Below, piece after piece: positions 9,032 to 17,691 of a DNA stretch of 64,000 bases. The position numbers were made by a program, and so were the translations under genes. Each line of letters opens with the position of its first letter. Position 1 is the first letter of the stretch. The notes under the pieces were generated by a model that saw nothing but the letters and a program-made list of their open reading frames with translations, was not told the origin of the DNA and did no database searches. The stretch is from Corallococcus carmarthensis (GTDB taxonomy: Bacteria > Myxococcota > Myxococcia > Myxococcales > Myxococcaceae): the NCBI RefSeq assembly GCF_003611695.1, contig NZ_RAWE01000021.1, positions 1 to 64,000 on the forward strand, read 5' to 3'.

Positions 9032-9445
9032 ATGGCGAACGCCGAAGCGATGCGAAGCAAGGAAGCGATGCGCGAGTGCATCGAGAACTGCATGGCCTGT
9101 CACCGCATCTGCCTGGAGACGCTGGCGGACTGTCTGAAGCGGGGAGGCAAGCACGCCGAGCCGAAGGTCGTCCGGATGCTGATGGACTGCGCGGACATCT
9201 GCGACACGAGCGCGCGCTTCATGATGCGGGGCTCGGACATGCACTCGCGCACCTGCTTCGCGTGCGCGGAGGTGTGCGCCGCCTGCGCGACCGTCTGCGA
9301 GCAGATGGGAAATGACGCGATGATGAAGGCCTGCGCGGAGGCGTGCCGCCGCTGCGAGGAGTCCTGCCGGAGGATGAGCGGCGGCGTGATGCCCCAGCCC
9401 ATCAATCCGGAGGCCGCCCAGCGCGCCGCCGACCTGCCCGCCTGA
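9032..9445 (+). CDS. Four-helix bundle copper-binding protein (Csp/DUF326 type)
   Basis: 137 aa from ATG 9032 (MANAEAMRSKEAM), preceded by GAAAGGAAA. The frame is open upstream, but that part lacks a family match. The protein is Cys-rich on amphipathic helices with repeating CxxxC and CxxC spacing: CIENCMACHRICLETLADC, CADICDTSARF, CFACAEVCAACATVCEQ, CAEACRRCEESC. This is the pattern of Csp copper-storage proteins, in which Cys residues line the core of a four-helix bundle and bind many Cu+ ions. No Tat or Sec signal is visible, so it resembles the cytosolic Csp3 group. It lies 102 nt after the copper ATPase gene on the same strand, consistent with a shared copper response (storage plus export). 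Confidence 0.88.
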   Translation: MANAEAMRSKEAMRECIENCMACHRICLETLADCLKRGGKHAEPKVVRMLMDCADICDTSARFMMRGSDMHSRTCFACAEVCAACATVCEQMGNDAMMKACAEACRRCEESCRRMSGGVMPQPINPEAAQRAADLPA

Positions 9446-9486
9446 AGGGGGCGTGCACGAAAGCCCGGGCCCATTAGACTGGGCGC

Positions 9487-10578
9487 ATGAATGCCCGCGA
9501 GGAGGGGCGCACCCCCGGTGCGCCCCCCAGTCACATCTCCGTCGTCCGGCTTCCCCACTCCTGGTTCATCCTCTGCTCGTCGCGCGAGCTGGGGGCCACT
9601 CCGCTCGCGCGCACGCTCCAGGGCACCCCCCTGGTGCTGTTCCGCGGCGAGGGCGGCAAGCCCGGGGCGCTGATGGACCGCTGCCCGCACCGCAACGTGC
9701 CGCTGTCGCTGGGGCGCGTGAAGGACGGGCAGCTGGAGTGCGGCTACCACGGGTGGCGCTTCGACACCGGGGGCCAGTGCCGGCTCATCCCGGGGCTGGT
9801 GGGGGAACCCGAGGCCCGCTCCCGCTGCGCCTCGTCCTACGCCACGCGCGAGCAGGACGGCTTCGTCTGGGTCTACTCCACGCCCGGCGTGGAGCCCACG
9901 ACGGAGCCCTTCCGCTTCCCGCTGCTGGACGCGGCGGACTACACCACCGTGCGCCGGGTGCTGCGCGCGCCCGGGTCGCTGCACGCGGTGCTGGAGAACA
10001 CGCTGGACGTGCCGCACACGGCCTTCCTCCACGGCGGCCTGTTCCGCACCCCGGAGAAGAAGAACGAAATCGACGTGGTGGTGCGCAGGAGCGCGGACCG
10101 CGTGGAGGCGGAGTACCTGGGCGAGCCCGCGCCCAAGGGGCTCGTGGGGAGGCTGCTCGCGCCGGGCGGCCAGGTGGTGCAGCACTTCGACCGCTTCCTG
10201 ATGCCCTCCATCGCGCAGGTGGAGTACCGCATCGGGGAGAAGAGCCACATCCTGGTCAACTCCGCCATGACGCCGGTGGGGGACTTCGAGACGCTCGTGT
10301 ACGCGGTGGTGACGGTGAAGCTGCCCGTGCCGCGCTGGCTGCTCAAGGCCGCGGTGCCCTTCGTGCTGCCGGTGGGCCTGCACATCTTCGGGCAGGACGC
10401 GCGCATCCTGGCGAAGCAGACGGACTCCATCCGCCGCTTCGGCACGGAGGCCTACGCCTCCACCGAAATCGACGTGCTGGGGCCCAGCATCCTGCGCCTG
10501 ATGCGCGCCCAGGAGCGCGAGCGCACCGCTCCGCCCCCGGACACGGTGCACGAGACGCGCGTGCGCATGCGCACGTAA
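9487..10578 (+). CDS. Rieske [2Fe-2S] aromatic-ring-hydroxylase-type oxygenase
   Basis: 363 aa. The Rieske domain (about 15-120) has CPH (Cys66, His68) and CGYHGW (Cys85, His88). The catalytic domain has the mononuclear iron facial triad in ENTLDVPHTAFLHGG (Asp and two His). The length fits the family of Rieske oxygenases acting on hydrophobic or polycyclic substrates, including steroid, carotenoid and chlorophyll-type substrates. No ferredoxin or reductase partner is adjacent, so electrons must come from elsewhere. The substrate cannot be stated. There is no Shine-Dalgarno sequence; instead TAGACT ends 7 nt before the ATG. The gene converges with the cysteine-synthase-like gene, with 4 nt between stop codons. 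Confidence 0.9.
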   Translation: MNAREEGRTPGAPPSHISVVRLPHSWFILCSSRELGATPLARTLQGTPLVLFRGEGGKPGALMDRCPHRNVPLSLGRVKDGQLECGYHGWRFDTGGQCRLIPGLVGEPEARSRCASSYATREQDGFVWVYSTPGVEPTTEPFRFPLLDAADYTTVRRVLRAPGSLHAVLENTLDVPHTAFLHGGLFRTPEKKNEIDVVVRRSADRVEAEYLGEPAPKGLVGRLLAPGGQVVQHFDRFLMPSIAQVEYRIGEKSHILVNSAMTPVGDFETLVYAVVTVKLPVPRWLLKAAVPFVLPVGLHIFGQDARILAKQTDSIRRFGTEAYASTEIDVLGPSILRLMRAQERERTAPPPDTVHETRVRMRT

Positions 10579-10582
10579 GGCC

Positions 10583-11542
10583 TCAGCCGGCCTTGGGCGC
10601 GGGCCGGGGCTGCACGAGCTCCGTGGAGAAGTAGCGCTCCATGCGGTCCGGGAACACCGTCACCACCTGGGCCTGCGGGCCCAGCCGCTTCGCCGCCTCC
10701 ACCGCCGCCGCGTAGTTGAGGCCGGAGGACGGGCCCACCGGGAAGCCCCGGCGGATGAGCGCCCGCGCGGTGCGCATGGCCAGGTCATCCGACACGTCCA
10801 GCTCCACCCGGCCCGGCATGTCCGCCTCGCGGTACAGCTTCGACAGGCCGTCCACCACGCCCGGCACGCGCGCGCTGAAGCTGCAACACTCGATGTCGCA
10901 GCCCAGCCCCGCGATGGGCCTCGCCACGAAGGGCGTCACCGGACAGCCCGCTTCCGCGAACGCCTGGAACAGCCCCACGATGGTGCCGCCCGTGCCCACG
11001 CCGCTCACCACGCCGTGCACCAGCCCGCCCGGCACCTGCGCCAATATCTCCTGCCCCGTCCACACGCGGTGCGCCTCCGCGTTGTCCGGGTTCTCGAACT
11101 GGCGGGGCGCGTAGCCGCCGCGCTCCTTCGCCAGGCTTGCCGCCCGGGCGATGGCGCCCCGGATGCCCTCCGCGCGCGGCACCAGCTCCACCTCGCCGCC
11201 GTAGGCGCGGATGGCGATGAGCCGCTCCTCCGTCACGCCCTCCGGCATCACCGCCGTGAAGCGGCAGCCCATCTGCGCGCTCGCCAGCGCCATCGCGATG
11301 CTGGTGGAGCCGCTGGACGCCTCCACCACGTCGCCCCCCGGGCACAGCTCCCCCAGCCGCCACGCCTTCTCCAGCATGTACCGGGCGATGCGGTCCTTGG
11401 TGGACCCACTGGGATTGAGGAACTCCAGTTTGCACCAGATGGTCGGACCTTCCGGGTCCAGCCGCACGGGCACGAGCGGCGTGGGCCCCACGGCCTGGAG
11501 GAAGCGGCCATCAGCGGGAAGCGGGCGGCAGGGAGGGCGCAT
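10583..11542 (-). CDS. Cysteine synthase family PLP-dependent enzyme
   Basis: 319 aa. This is a fold type II PLP enzyme: Lys49 in NPSGSTKDR forms the Schiff base, EASSGSTSIAMA binds the substrate carboxylate, and GVGTGGTIVGLF is the phosphate-binding loop. The family includes O-acetylserine sulfhydrylase (CysK/CysM), cystathionine beta-synthase and the cysteine desulfhydrase Cds1. Here the usual SGNT asparagine loop reads SGST, which is seen in non-canonical members, so the exact reaction (cysteine synthesis or H2S release) is uncertain. No CBS or regulatory domain is fused. No sulphate-assimilation genes are adjacent. Confidence 0.88.
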   Translation of the reverse strand: MRPPCRPLPADGRFLQAVGPTPLVPVRLDPEGPTIWCKLEFLNPSGSTKDRIARYMLEKAWRLGELCPGGDVVEASSGSTSIAMALASAQMGCRFTAVMPEGVTEERLIAIRAYGGEVELVPRAEGIRGAIARAASLAKERGGYAPRQFENPDNAEAHRVWTGQEILAQVPGGLVHGVVSGVGTGGTIVGLFQAFAEAGCPVTPFVARPIAGLGCDIECCSFSARVPGVVDGLSKLYREADMPGRVELDVSDDLAMRTARALIRRGFPVGPSSGLNYAAAVEAAKRLGPQAQVVTVFPDRMERYFSTELVQPRPAPKAG

Positions 11543-11716
11543 GGGTCATCCCTACCGCGAAACGCGCCAGCGTGGGAGTCACCCTGTCGGCCAGCGAGCG
11601 GCGGCGGACGCCCGGCCCCCTGGCTGTTCCTTCGAAGAAGACATTTTCCCACGTGCGACACTTGGCGCGCCGGGGGCCAGCCATTACGAAGGAGGGCCAC
11701 GGTTCTCTCATCACGC

Positions 11717-13177
11717 ATGCCCTCCGCGCCCATCATCCTCAACGTCAACGACGACCTGGCCAGCCGTTACGTCACGTCGCGCGTGCTGTCCCTGTCGGGC
11801 TTCCAGGTGCTGGAGGCGGGCACGGGCGCAGAGACGCTGGCGCTCGCGGACGAGCAGACCGACCTGGTCATCCTGGACGTCCGGCTGCCGGACATGAGCG
11901 GCCTGGACGTCTGCCGGCGCCTGAAGGCCTCTCCGCGCACGCGCAACGCGCTGGTGCTGCACCTGTCCGCGCAGGCGGTGGGCCCCGGAGACCGGGCGCA
12001 GGGGCTGGAGCACGGCGCGGACGCGTACCTGGTGGCGCCGGTGGATCCGGAGGAGCTGGTGGCCCAGGTGCACGCGCTCCTGCGCCTGCGCCGCGCCGAG
12101 CGCGAGGTGCGCGTCCTCTCCGACCAGGTGCAGCAGCAGCGCCGGCTCCTGGAGCTGGCCATGGCCTCGGCGGCGGACCCCATCGCGCTCTATGACGGCG
12201 ACGGGACGCTCATCTACGCGAACCAGGCGGTGGCCGCGTCGCGCGGCTCGCACCACGTGCACATCCCGGGCAGGACCATGGACGGGCTGCGCGTGCTGGA
12301 CCCGCAGCTGGAGCCCTATGCGAAGTCGCTGGACCTGGCGCGGCGCACGGGCCAGGTGCAGCGCGGCCGTGTCTCCCTGTCCTCGGACCGGGGCAACCGG
12401 CACTTCGAGTACACGATGTCGCCGGCCACCGGGCCCACGGGCGCGGTGGAGGCCATCATCGCCACCGGCCAGGACGTCACGGAGATGCGCAACGCGGAGG
12501 ACTTCCGCGAGCAGTTCATCGGCATCCTGGGCCACGACCTGCGCAATCCGCTCAACGCGCTGTCCATGTCCGCGCAGCAGCTCCAGCGGCAGGGCGAGCT
12601 GTCCGACCGCCAGCGCGTCTTCACCGAGCGCATCCTCACCAGCGCGGAGCGCATGGACCGGATGATCCGCCAGCTGTTGGATTTCGCGCGGGCGCGGTTG
12701 GGCGCGGGGCTGCCGGTGGTGCGCTCGCGGTGCGACCTGTTCGACGTGGTGCGCGGCGCGGTGGAGGAGTCGCGCGCCAGCCAGCCCCACCGCGAGGTGC
12801 TGCTGGACGTGCGCGGCGACGGGCGCGGCGCGTGGGACGCGGACCGGCTGGAGCAGGTGGTGGGAAACCTGGTGTCCAACGCGCTCAAGTTCAGCCCGCC
12901 GGAGTCGCCCGTGCGCGTGAGCGCGGAGGGCCTGGAGTCCGAGGCCGTGCTGCGGGTGCACAACCTGGGCGCGCCCATCCCGGAGGACCAGCTGCCGCAC
13001 CTCTTCGCCGCGTGGCGCCGCGCCGGCCGCAGCGACCGGGAGCGCGGCGTGACCGCGGGGCTGGGGCTGGGGCTCTACATCACGGAGCAGCTCGTGAAGG
13101 CCCACGGCGGCACCGTGCAGGTGAGCTCCACCCAGGCCCAGGGGACGACCTTCACGGTGCGTCTGCCGCGAGGCTGA
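11717..13177 (+). CDS. Response regulator-PAS-histidine kinase hybrid
   Basis: 486 aa from ATG 11717 (MPSAPIILNVNDDLASRYV). The upstream open frame is antisense to the preceding gene and is not coding. Domains: receiver (about 5-125, Asp54 in DLVILDVRLPDM), a helical linker, PAS (about 145-250; DPIALYDGDGTLIYANQA), HisKA with His273 in GILGHDLRNPLNAL, and HATPase (NLVSNALKFSPP, GLGLGLYITEQLVKAHGG). Having the receiver at the N-terminus suggests it is an intermediate in a phosphorelay, with PAS sensing a ligand or redox state. There is no transmembrane segment. It appears monocistronic; no DNA-binding partner is nearby. GGAGG occurs about 20 nt before the start, further than usual, so the start is slightly uncertain. 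Confidence 0.9.
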   Translation: MPSAPIILNVNDDLASRYVTSRVLSLSGFQVLEAGTGAETLALADEQTDLVILDVRLPDMSGLDVCRRLKASPRTRNALVLHLSAQAVGPGDRAQGLEHGADAYLVAPVDPEELVAQVHALLRLRRAEREVRVLSDQVQQQRRLLELAMASAADPIALYDGDGTLIYANQAVAASRGSHHVHIPGRTMDGLRVLDPQLEPYAKSLDLARRTGQVQRGRVSLSSDRGNRHFEYTMSPATGPTGAVEAIIATGQDVTEMRNAEDFREQFIGILGHDLRNPLNALSMSAQQLQRQGELSDRQRVFTERILTSAERMDRMIRQLLDFARARLGAGLPVVRSRCDLFDVVRGAVEESRASQPHREVLLDVRGDGRGAWDADRLEQVVGNLVSNALKFSPPESPVRVSAEGLESEAVLRVHNLGAPIPEDQLPHLFAAWRRAGRSDRERGVTAGLGLGLYITEQLVKAHGGTVQVSSTQAQGTTFTVRLPRG

Positions 13178-13260
13178 AAAAGCTACGGGTTTGACGACTC
13201 GTGGACGGATGCGTTGCGGTGGCCCTTCCGGATGCGCAGGGGCGACTCCACCCTGGGGGC

Positions 13261-13869
13261 ATGGTCCCATCCGAAAAGCAAATCTTCGCCCAGAGCGTGG
13301 AAGCCCTCTTCGTGCGTGCGTTGGGGCCCTACCTGACGCGTGACGGGCGCCAGAAGCTGAAGGCCGCGGGCCTGAACCTGTCCGAGCCGCTGCGCCCCCA
13401 CTACGGGCTGGAGCAGTGGCGCCTCTTCCTGGACGTGGCGGCGAAGGACGTCTTCCCTGGCCAGCCCCTGGAAGCGGCCTACCTGGAGCTGGGCGCCCGT
13501 TACCTGAAGGGCTTCCAGCAGACGTCCGTGGGGCGGGCGAGCATGCAGCTGGTCACCCACCTGGGCCCGAAGAAGACGTTGGAGCGCGTGCCGTACAACC
13601 TGCGCGCGGGCAACAACTTCAACGAGGTGCGGGTGGAGGAGCTGACCCAGCAGGACGCCACCCTGTGGGTGAAGGACGTGCTGGCGGACAACCCCTTCTT
13701 CGCCTGCGGTTTCCTCGCGGAGACGCTGCGGGCGTCGGGCGCGGGCTCCCCGGAAGTGAAGCCCATCGCCTTCGACGGGACGGCGGCGACGTACCGGCTG
13801 ACGTGGTCGCAGGCGAAGTCGCAGCGGCCCGCGGGCACGCTGGCGCCGGTGCGCCGGCTCTACGGGTAG
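13261..13869 (+). CDS. DUF2378 (TIGR02265) family protein
   Basis: 202 aa from ATG 13261; an in-frame GTG at 13201 would add a poorly conserved extension. This belongs to the myxobacterial paralogous family TIGR02265/DUF2378, recognised by the opening ([16 protein letters not shown]), the central [19 protein letters not shown], and the late [14 protein letters not shown] block followed by a YRLTWS end. The function is unknown; the family is expanded in myxobacteria and otherwise rare, so it is a good lineage marker. It has no signal peptide. Its 3' end overlaps the convergent pirin gene by 10 nt. Confidence 0.88.
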   Translation: MVPSEKQIFAQSVEALFVRALGPYLTRDGRQKLKAAGLNLSEPLRPHYGLEQWRLFLDVAAKDVFPGQPLEAAYLELGARYLKGFQQTSVGRASMQLVTHLGPKKTLERVPYNLRAGNNFNEVRVEELTQQDATLWVKDVLADNPFFACGFLAETLRASGAGSPEVKPIAFDGTAATYRLTWSQAKSQRPAGTLAPVRRLYG

Positions 13870-14795
13870 CGCACGGGCGCGGGCGGATCATCCGGCGGCA
13901 GGGGGATGAACTCCGTCTCCGTCGGCACCTGGCCGAAGCGGCCTTCCTTCCAGTCCGCCTTGGCGGCCTCCAGGCGCTCCTTGGAGGACGACACGAAGTT
14001 CCAGAACAGGTAGCGCGGGCCGTCCATGGGCTCGCCGCCCAGGAGCATCATCCGCGCGGAGGACTCCGCCTTGAGGATGATCTCGCTGCCCGGCTTGAAC
14101 ACCAGCAGTTCGCCGGGCTGGAAGCGCGTGCCCTCCACCTCCAGGGTGCCCTCGACGAGGTAGAGGCCTCGCTCCTCGTACTCGGCGGAGAGCTTCAGGC
14201 GGGAGCCCGCCTCCATCTTCGCGTCCGCGTAGAAGAGGTCGGAGTGGGCGCGCACGGGGGATTTGCCGCCGTGCACCTGGCCCGCGATGACGGTCAGGTG
14301 GATGCCCTCGCCGTCGATGACGGGGAGCGTGTCCGCGGGGTGGTGGACGAACGCGGGGGCGACCTCCTCGTGCTTCTTGGGGAGGGCCACCCAGGCCTGG
14401 ATGCCGAAGAGGCGGCCACCGGCGGCGCGCGTGTCCGGGGCGGTGCGCTCCGAGTGGGCGATGCCCTGGCCGGCGGTCATCCAGTTCACGGCGCCGGGGC
14501 GGATGGGCTGCACCATGCCCAGCGAGTCGCGGTGGAGGATTTCGCCCTGGAAGAGGTAGGTGACGGTGGAGAGGCCGATGTGCGGATGCGGGCGCACGTC
14601 CAGGCCGCGGCCGGGGTCGAAGTCCGCGGGGCCCATCTGGTCCAGGAAGATGAAGGGGCCGACCATGCGGCGGCGCGCGGAGGGCAGGGCGCGGCGCACG
14701 TGGAAGCCGTCGCCCAGGTCGCGCACGCGCGGGACGATGAGCGTCTCCAGGGAGGGCGGGGGCTCACGGCCCTGCAGGTCTTCTTCCCAGCTCAT
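13860..14795 (-). CDS. Pirin family protein
   Basis: 311 aa from ATG 14795, chosen because AAAAGGAG lies at correct spacing upstream and the protein begins [12 protein letters not shown]. This is a bicupin: the N-terminal cupin contains the metal-binding set [16 protein letters not shown]...HRDSLG followed by [10 protein letters not shown], which is the classical pirin signature (His, His, His, Glu). The C-terminal cupin includes [14 protein letters not shown] and ends with a pirin-type [18 protein letters not shown]. Bacterial pirins are reported as quercetinase-like dioxygenases or regulators of metabolic enzymes. No neighbour indicates a pathway. It overlaps the DUF2378 gene tail to tail by 10 nt. 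Confidence 0.92.
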   Translation of the reverse strand: MSWEEDLQGREPPPSLETLIVPRVRDLGDGFHVRRALPSARRRMVGPFIFLDQMGPADFDPGRGLDVRPHPHIGLSTVTYLFQGEILHRDSLGMVQPIRPGAVNWMTAGQGIAHSERTAPDTRAAGGRLFGIQAWVALPKKHEEVAPAFVHHPADTLPVIDGEGIHLTVIAGQVHGGKSPVRAHSDLFYADAKMEAGSRLKLSAEYEERGLYLVEGTLEVEGTRFQPGELLVFKPGSEIILKAESSARMMLLGGEPMDGPRYLFWNFVSSSKERLEAAKADWKEGRFGQVPTETEFIPLPPDDPPAPVRYP

Positions 14796-14859
14796 GGTGT
14801 GGCTCCTTTTCGAGGGGGGCAGTGTGCCCCAGTTCAGGCGGGTGCGCCGCCCTGCTTCG

Positions 14860-15132
14860 TCATGAGAACCCGCAGTAGCGGCTGAATCCGCCATCATCGG
14901 TCCTGCACGCCGAGCCCCCGGGCGAGTCGGGGCAGGCGCAGACGTCGGGCGCGTCGCACTGGCTCGAGTCGGTGCAGGGCTGCTGACAGGTATCCGCGTC
15001 GATGTCGTGCGCATGTTCGTGGATGCAGAGGAGTCCCTCGGAGCAGTCCGCGTTCGTGTCGCAGCTGTGCGTGCCGGAGGTGCAGCGTGTGAGCGTGAGC
15101 AGGACCGCGAGCCCGAGGAGGCAACGCTTCAT
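14860..15132 (-). CDS. Small Cys-rich lipoprotein
   Basis: 90 aa from ATG 15132 ([17 protein letters not shown], lipobox LTRC at 17), with GAAAGGATG upstream. The mature part has regularly spaced cysteines: [30 protein letters not shown] and [13 protein letters not shown]. The CxxxxDCxxGxxC pattern is the short disulphide motif found in many myxobacterial lipoproteins, where it resembles EGF- or Dickkopf-like knots. It is probably exposed on the cell surface or in the periplasm. The function is unknown. It is divergent from the zinc-ribbon membrane protein gene, with 166 nt between them. Confidence 0.75.
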   Translation of the reverse strand: MKRCLLGLAVLLTLTRCTSGTHSCDTNADCSEGLLCIHEHAHDIDADTCQQPCTDSSQCDAPDVCACPDSPGGSACRTDDGGFSRYCGFS

Positions 15133-15298
15133 GAGGACGCATCCTTTCTTGGAGTGGGGATGCGGCCTTTGTGCAGTCGAGATGCCAGGGCACACCCACG
15201 GGCAAGGCCAGGCCGCACCGTGGGGCGGACCGGGGCGGCGGTGTCGCGGCAGGCGTGGTTTTCCTTGGGGATGGGCAGGCGCTTAACCTGGGCCGCGC

Positions 15299-16300
15299 AT
15301 GAACCCCTGGCTTTCTTCGATCGTCGTCGCGGCCGCCCTGGCGATGTCACCGATCGTGTTCCAGGCCTGGCGCCGTGAGCGGATCCGGCGTCGCTGGCGG
15401 GCGCTCGGGCCAAAGCTGGAGCTGTCCCCTTCGGTGGTGCCTGCACGCCAACTGCTGGTGGGCAGCCACCGGGGGTATCCGGTGGAGGTGTCCCTGCCTC
15501 GCACGGGGGGCTCGCGGCTGCGGCTGCTCCTGGATGCGAAGCTGCCGGAGGGCTTCGCGTTGACGCCCCAGCGGCGGGGCTTGCGTGGCGCCTCGGAGAT
15601 TCAGGACCTCCAGGTGGGGCAGCCCTTGCTGGACGCGGCGTACCTCATCCAGGGGGCGAATCCGGCGGCCGTCCTCCGTCTGATGCAGGAGCCCGCCGTG
15701 CGGGAGGCGCTCCTCACGCTCCAGCAGCAGGGCGTGCGGATCCAGCTCACGGGCCAGGAACTGCTCGCTCCCGTGCGAGGGGACTTCGACGAGGAGGCCT
15801 GCCGGGCGCTCCTGCGGGACCTGGCGAGGCTCGCCTCGGCGTTGCGGGGGGCGGCGGAGCAGCACCGCTCGCAAGCGGATGCCGCACGTGAAGCGGTCCG
15901 GAGCGAGGTCCCCGTCGCTGGGAGCCGTCAGCCCCTGTTCGCGCGCAGGGACTTCCAGGATCTGGCGCGGCTGCGAGCGGTGTTCGGCGAGCGGTGGACG
16001 CGGCACAAGGCGTTGGTCTTCGCGGGCGGTTTCGTGGGGCTGTTGGTGGGCGGGGTGCTCTGGGCCGTGGCGCGGGACCTGCCTCGCCCCGAGGGCTGGG
16101 ACCTGACCGGGCTTCCCGTCGCGCTGGTCTTCATTGGCGCCTCCGTGGCCCACGGGTGGAGCATCCGCCACCAGCTGCTGTGTCCGTCGTGTGGGAACGA
16201 CGTGCGTCATGTGGATCCGGATCCGCTCGCGTCGGGCGAGGAAGCCCAGCCCACGCTGTCGCTCGACCGCTGCCCGCACTGCGATCTCCGGCTGAGGTGA
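15299..16300 (+). CDS. Membrane protein with C-terminal zinc ribbon, function unknown
   Basis: 333 aa, not recognised as a named family. An N-terminal membrane segment (about 5-23, WLSSIVVAAALAMSPIVF) is followed by basic RRERIRRRW. Next is a soluble alpha/beta domain of about 190 residues. Two more hydrophobic segments lie near 240-285 (LVFAGGFVGLLVGGVLWAV and LPVALVFIGASVAHGW). The tail is a four-Cys zinc ribbon, LCPSCGND...DRCPHC. This layout suggests an inner-membrane protein with the ribbon on one face. It is flanked by a divergent small lipoprotein gene and a convergent double-CXXCG gene. Its start is preceded by CTTAACCT 9 nt upstream and no clear RBS, so it may be leaderless. Confidence 0.7.
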   Translation: MNPWLSSIVVAAALAMSPIVFQAWRRERIRRRWRALGPKLELSPSVVPARQLLVGSHRGYPVEVSLPRTGGSRLRLLLDAKLPEGFALTPQRRGLRGASEIQDLQVGQPLLDAAYLIQGANPAAVLRLMQEPAVREALLTLQQQGVRIQLTGQELLAPVRGDFDEEACRALLRDLARLASALRGAAEQHRSQADAAREAVRSEVPVAGSRQPLFARRDFQDLARLRAVFGERWTRHKALVFAGGFVGLLVGGVLWAVARDLPRPEGWDLTGLPVALVFIGASVAHGWSIRHQLLCPSCGNDVRHVDPDPLASGEEAQPTLSLDRCPHCDLRLR

Positions 16301-16363
16301 GCGGCTCACTTCGATGTCGGTGGCAGGCCGGACGGCCTGGCCTCGGCGCTTCCGCCGCTGAAC

Positions 16364-17101
16364 TCAGTGAATGGAGCCCGTGCGGGATGCCGGTACGACA
16401 CCGGCTTCGCGGAACGTCACATCGGATGGGCCCAGGGCCTCGATGGCTTCGACGAAGTGTTCGTTGACGAAGGTGTACGTGCTTCCGTTCCTGGGACGGA
16501 AGAGGTCCACGTCATGGGGGAGGGCATCTCCCTCCAGCCATGGCTCGGGTGAGATTCGCACCTCGTCCCATCCACAGGTCGGGCACTTGGGACCTGTCAG
16601 GACTGCGTCCCGGTGCAGAAGCCCGCGCAAGGGAAGCTCCAGCTCATACAGCACGACTCCTGCATCAAGCCCCTGTAACTCCGCGCGCACGGGAACAAGC
16701 CCCCGGATCCCCACGGCTTGAAGGTGCCGCAATGCTTCCTGAGTGATCAGCACCTCCCAACCGTATCGAGTGCTCAAGGGGCCAAAGATTCCGTGCGCCG
16801 TGCCGTTAAGCGGGCCGAACCGCATGCCGGGTTCCGGGGGCAGGCCGGATGGGAGGAACGGCTGCACGTGGGACGCAAGGCGTGCGTATTCCGCATGGGC
16901 TTCGACACGGGGTTCCACCAGCAGGTCGCGTTCGGACAAAGAGGACAGGTCGACGCTGGGATGCGTGAACTCGCCACTCCAGGTCTCATGGCAGGTCGGG
17001 CACTCCACACCAGGCAGCCTCCAGACGTGCTCGGCGGAGAGGCTGCCGCTCCAGTGTCTCGGAGTGGAAGGTGCCGGACGTTGGAGTTGGTAGAAGCGCA
17101 T
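16364..17101 (-). CDS. SitI6-like double-CXXCG immunity protein (orphan)
   Basis: 245 aa. It has two CXXC knuckles, CPTCHETW near residue 35 and CPTCGWDE near residue 180, typical of the myxobacterial double-CXXCG paralogous family (TIGR02264), some members of which are annotated as SitI6 immunity proteins. In Myxococcus, SitA lipoprotein toxins are passed between kin by outer-membrane exchange and are neutralised by the cognate SitI encoded just downstream. Here there is no SitA-like lipoprotein gene upstream; the next frame upstream is a short TacA-like remnant. It therefore looks like an orphan immunity gene, which could protect against toxins of neighbours. The RBS GGGAG lies 5 nt before the ATG. 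It lacks a signal peptide, so it is cytosolic. Confidence 0.8.
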   Translation of the reverse strand: MRFYQLQRPAPSTPRHWSGSLSAEHVWRLPGVECPTCHETWSGEFTHPSVDLSSLSERDLLVEPRVEAHAEYARLASHVQPFLPSGLPPEPGMRFGPLNGTAHGIFGPLSTRYGWEVLITQEALRHLQAVGIRGLVPVRAELQGLDAGVVLYELELPLRGLLHRDAVLTGPKCPTCGWDEVRISPEPWLEGDALPHDVDLFRPRNGSTYTFVNEHFVEAIEALGPSDVTFREAGVVPASRTGSIH

Positions 17102-17184
17102 CGGACTCCCTGCTGGGAATGGCGGTGAGCCTGGGAAACATCAGGGAGGCCGTCATGACGGCGCCCCTTCTTCCTACCAGGACG

Positions 17185-17373
17185 TCAGCGGGCCTTCTTG
17201 CGCGCGAGCTTCTGCAGCCGGGGCAGGGGCCTCGCTGGCTTCTCCAACACGTCCACGAGCCGGTCGAAATCACTGTCGGGCAGCACGACGCGGCCTTCCT
17301 CCCCTGCAGTCCATTCCAGCCGGGTGATGGAGGGCGAGTTGTCCTCTGCGAGCATCTGATGCTTTGGGTTCAT
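17185..17373 (-). pseudogene. Remnant of a TacA/DUF1778-type antitoxin (C-terminal part only)
   Basis: 62 codons from ATG 17373; the frame is open to a stop at 17422 but no better start is seen. The last 33 residues (VVLPDSDFDRLVDVLEKPAR...PRLQKLARKKAR) resemble the toxin-neutralising tail of DUF1778/TacA antitoxins, which pair with GNAT acetyltransferase toxins. The ribbon-helix-helix DNA-binding half expected before it is absent, and no GNAT gene follows. It could be a decayed antitoxin or a short free neutralising peptide. The family assignment rests on a short stretch and is tentative. It lies 83 nt upstream of the SitI6-like gene on the same strand. Confidence 0.4.
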
Positions 17374-17691
17374 GAATGTGACGCGGCGGCCTGGACCGGC
17401 CTCGAATACCGCCTTGGAAACTCAGTAGAAATCCACTGACGTCCCAGCTGCATTCAATCTGCCACCAGGGTGATGCACGGAGTCAGGCATCACCGGAAAG
17501 GCGACATCGCGGGCACATGAAGCCTGCCCGCCTGAGTGCCCGGCGTCCTGCTGGGGAGACGAAGCCGTCGACGGTTCGGGGGGATACGCGGGGCCTCCGA
17601 CATCCCCTGACCTGGGGGCCAAATGGCGGCACCTGGCGTCCGTTGACGCCGCGCTGTACCTGTGTTCAGGCTGCCTCTCTGGGAGCCCGCC
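17374..17691. other. Intergenic region upstream of the Lhr-type helicase gene
   Basis: 318 nt with no supported gene. It contains a perfect 8-bp inverted repeat with a 10-nt spacer at 17469-17494 (GGTGATGC...GCATCACC), which could be a terminator or a dimeric-protein operator. A compact hairpin at 17635-17650 (GGCGTC CGTT GACGCC) lies about 40 nt before the helicase start. TTGACG within it could be a -35 box, but no good -10 follows. The local reading frames look eroded, consistent with a decayed toxin-antitoxin or Sit locus. Confidence 0.5.

Noticed and set aside
11015-11716. N-terminal extension of the REC-PAS-kinase protein
   Set aside because: It is antisense to the cysteine-synthase-like gene and has no domain; the receiver domain begins right after ATG 11717.
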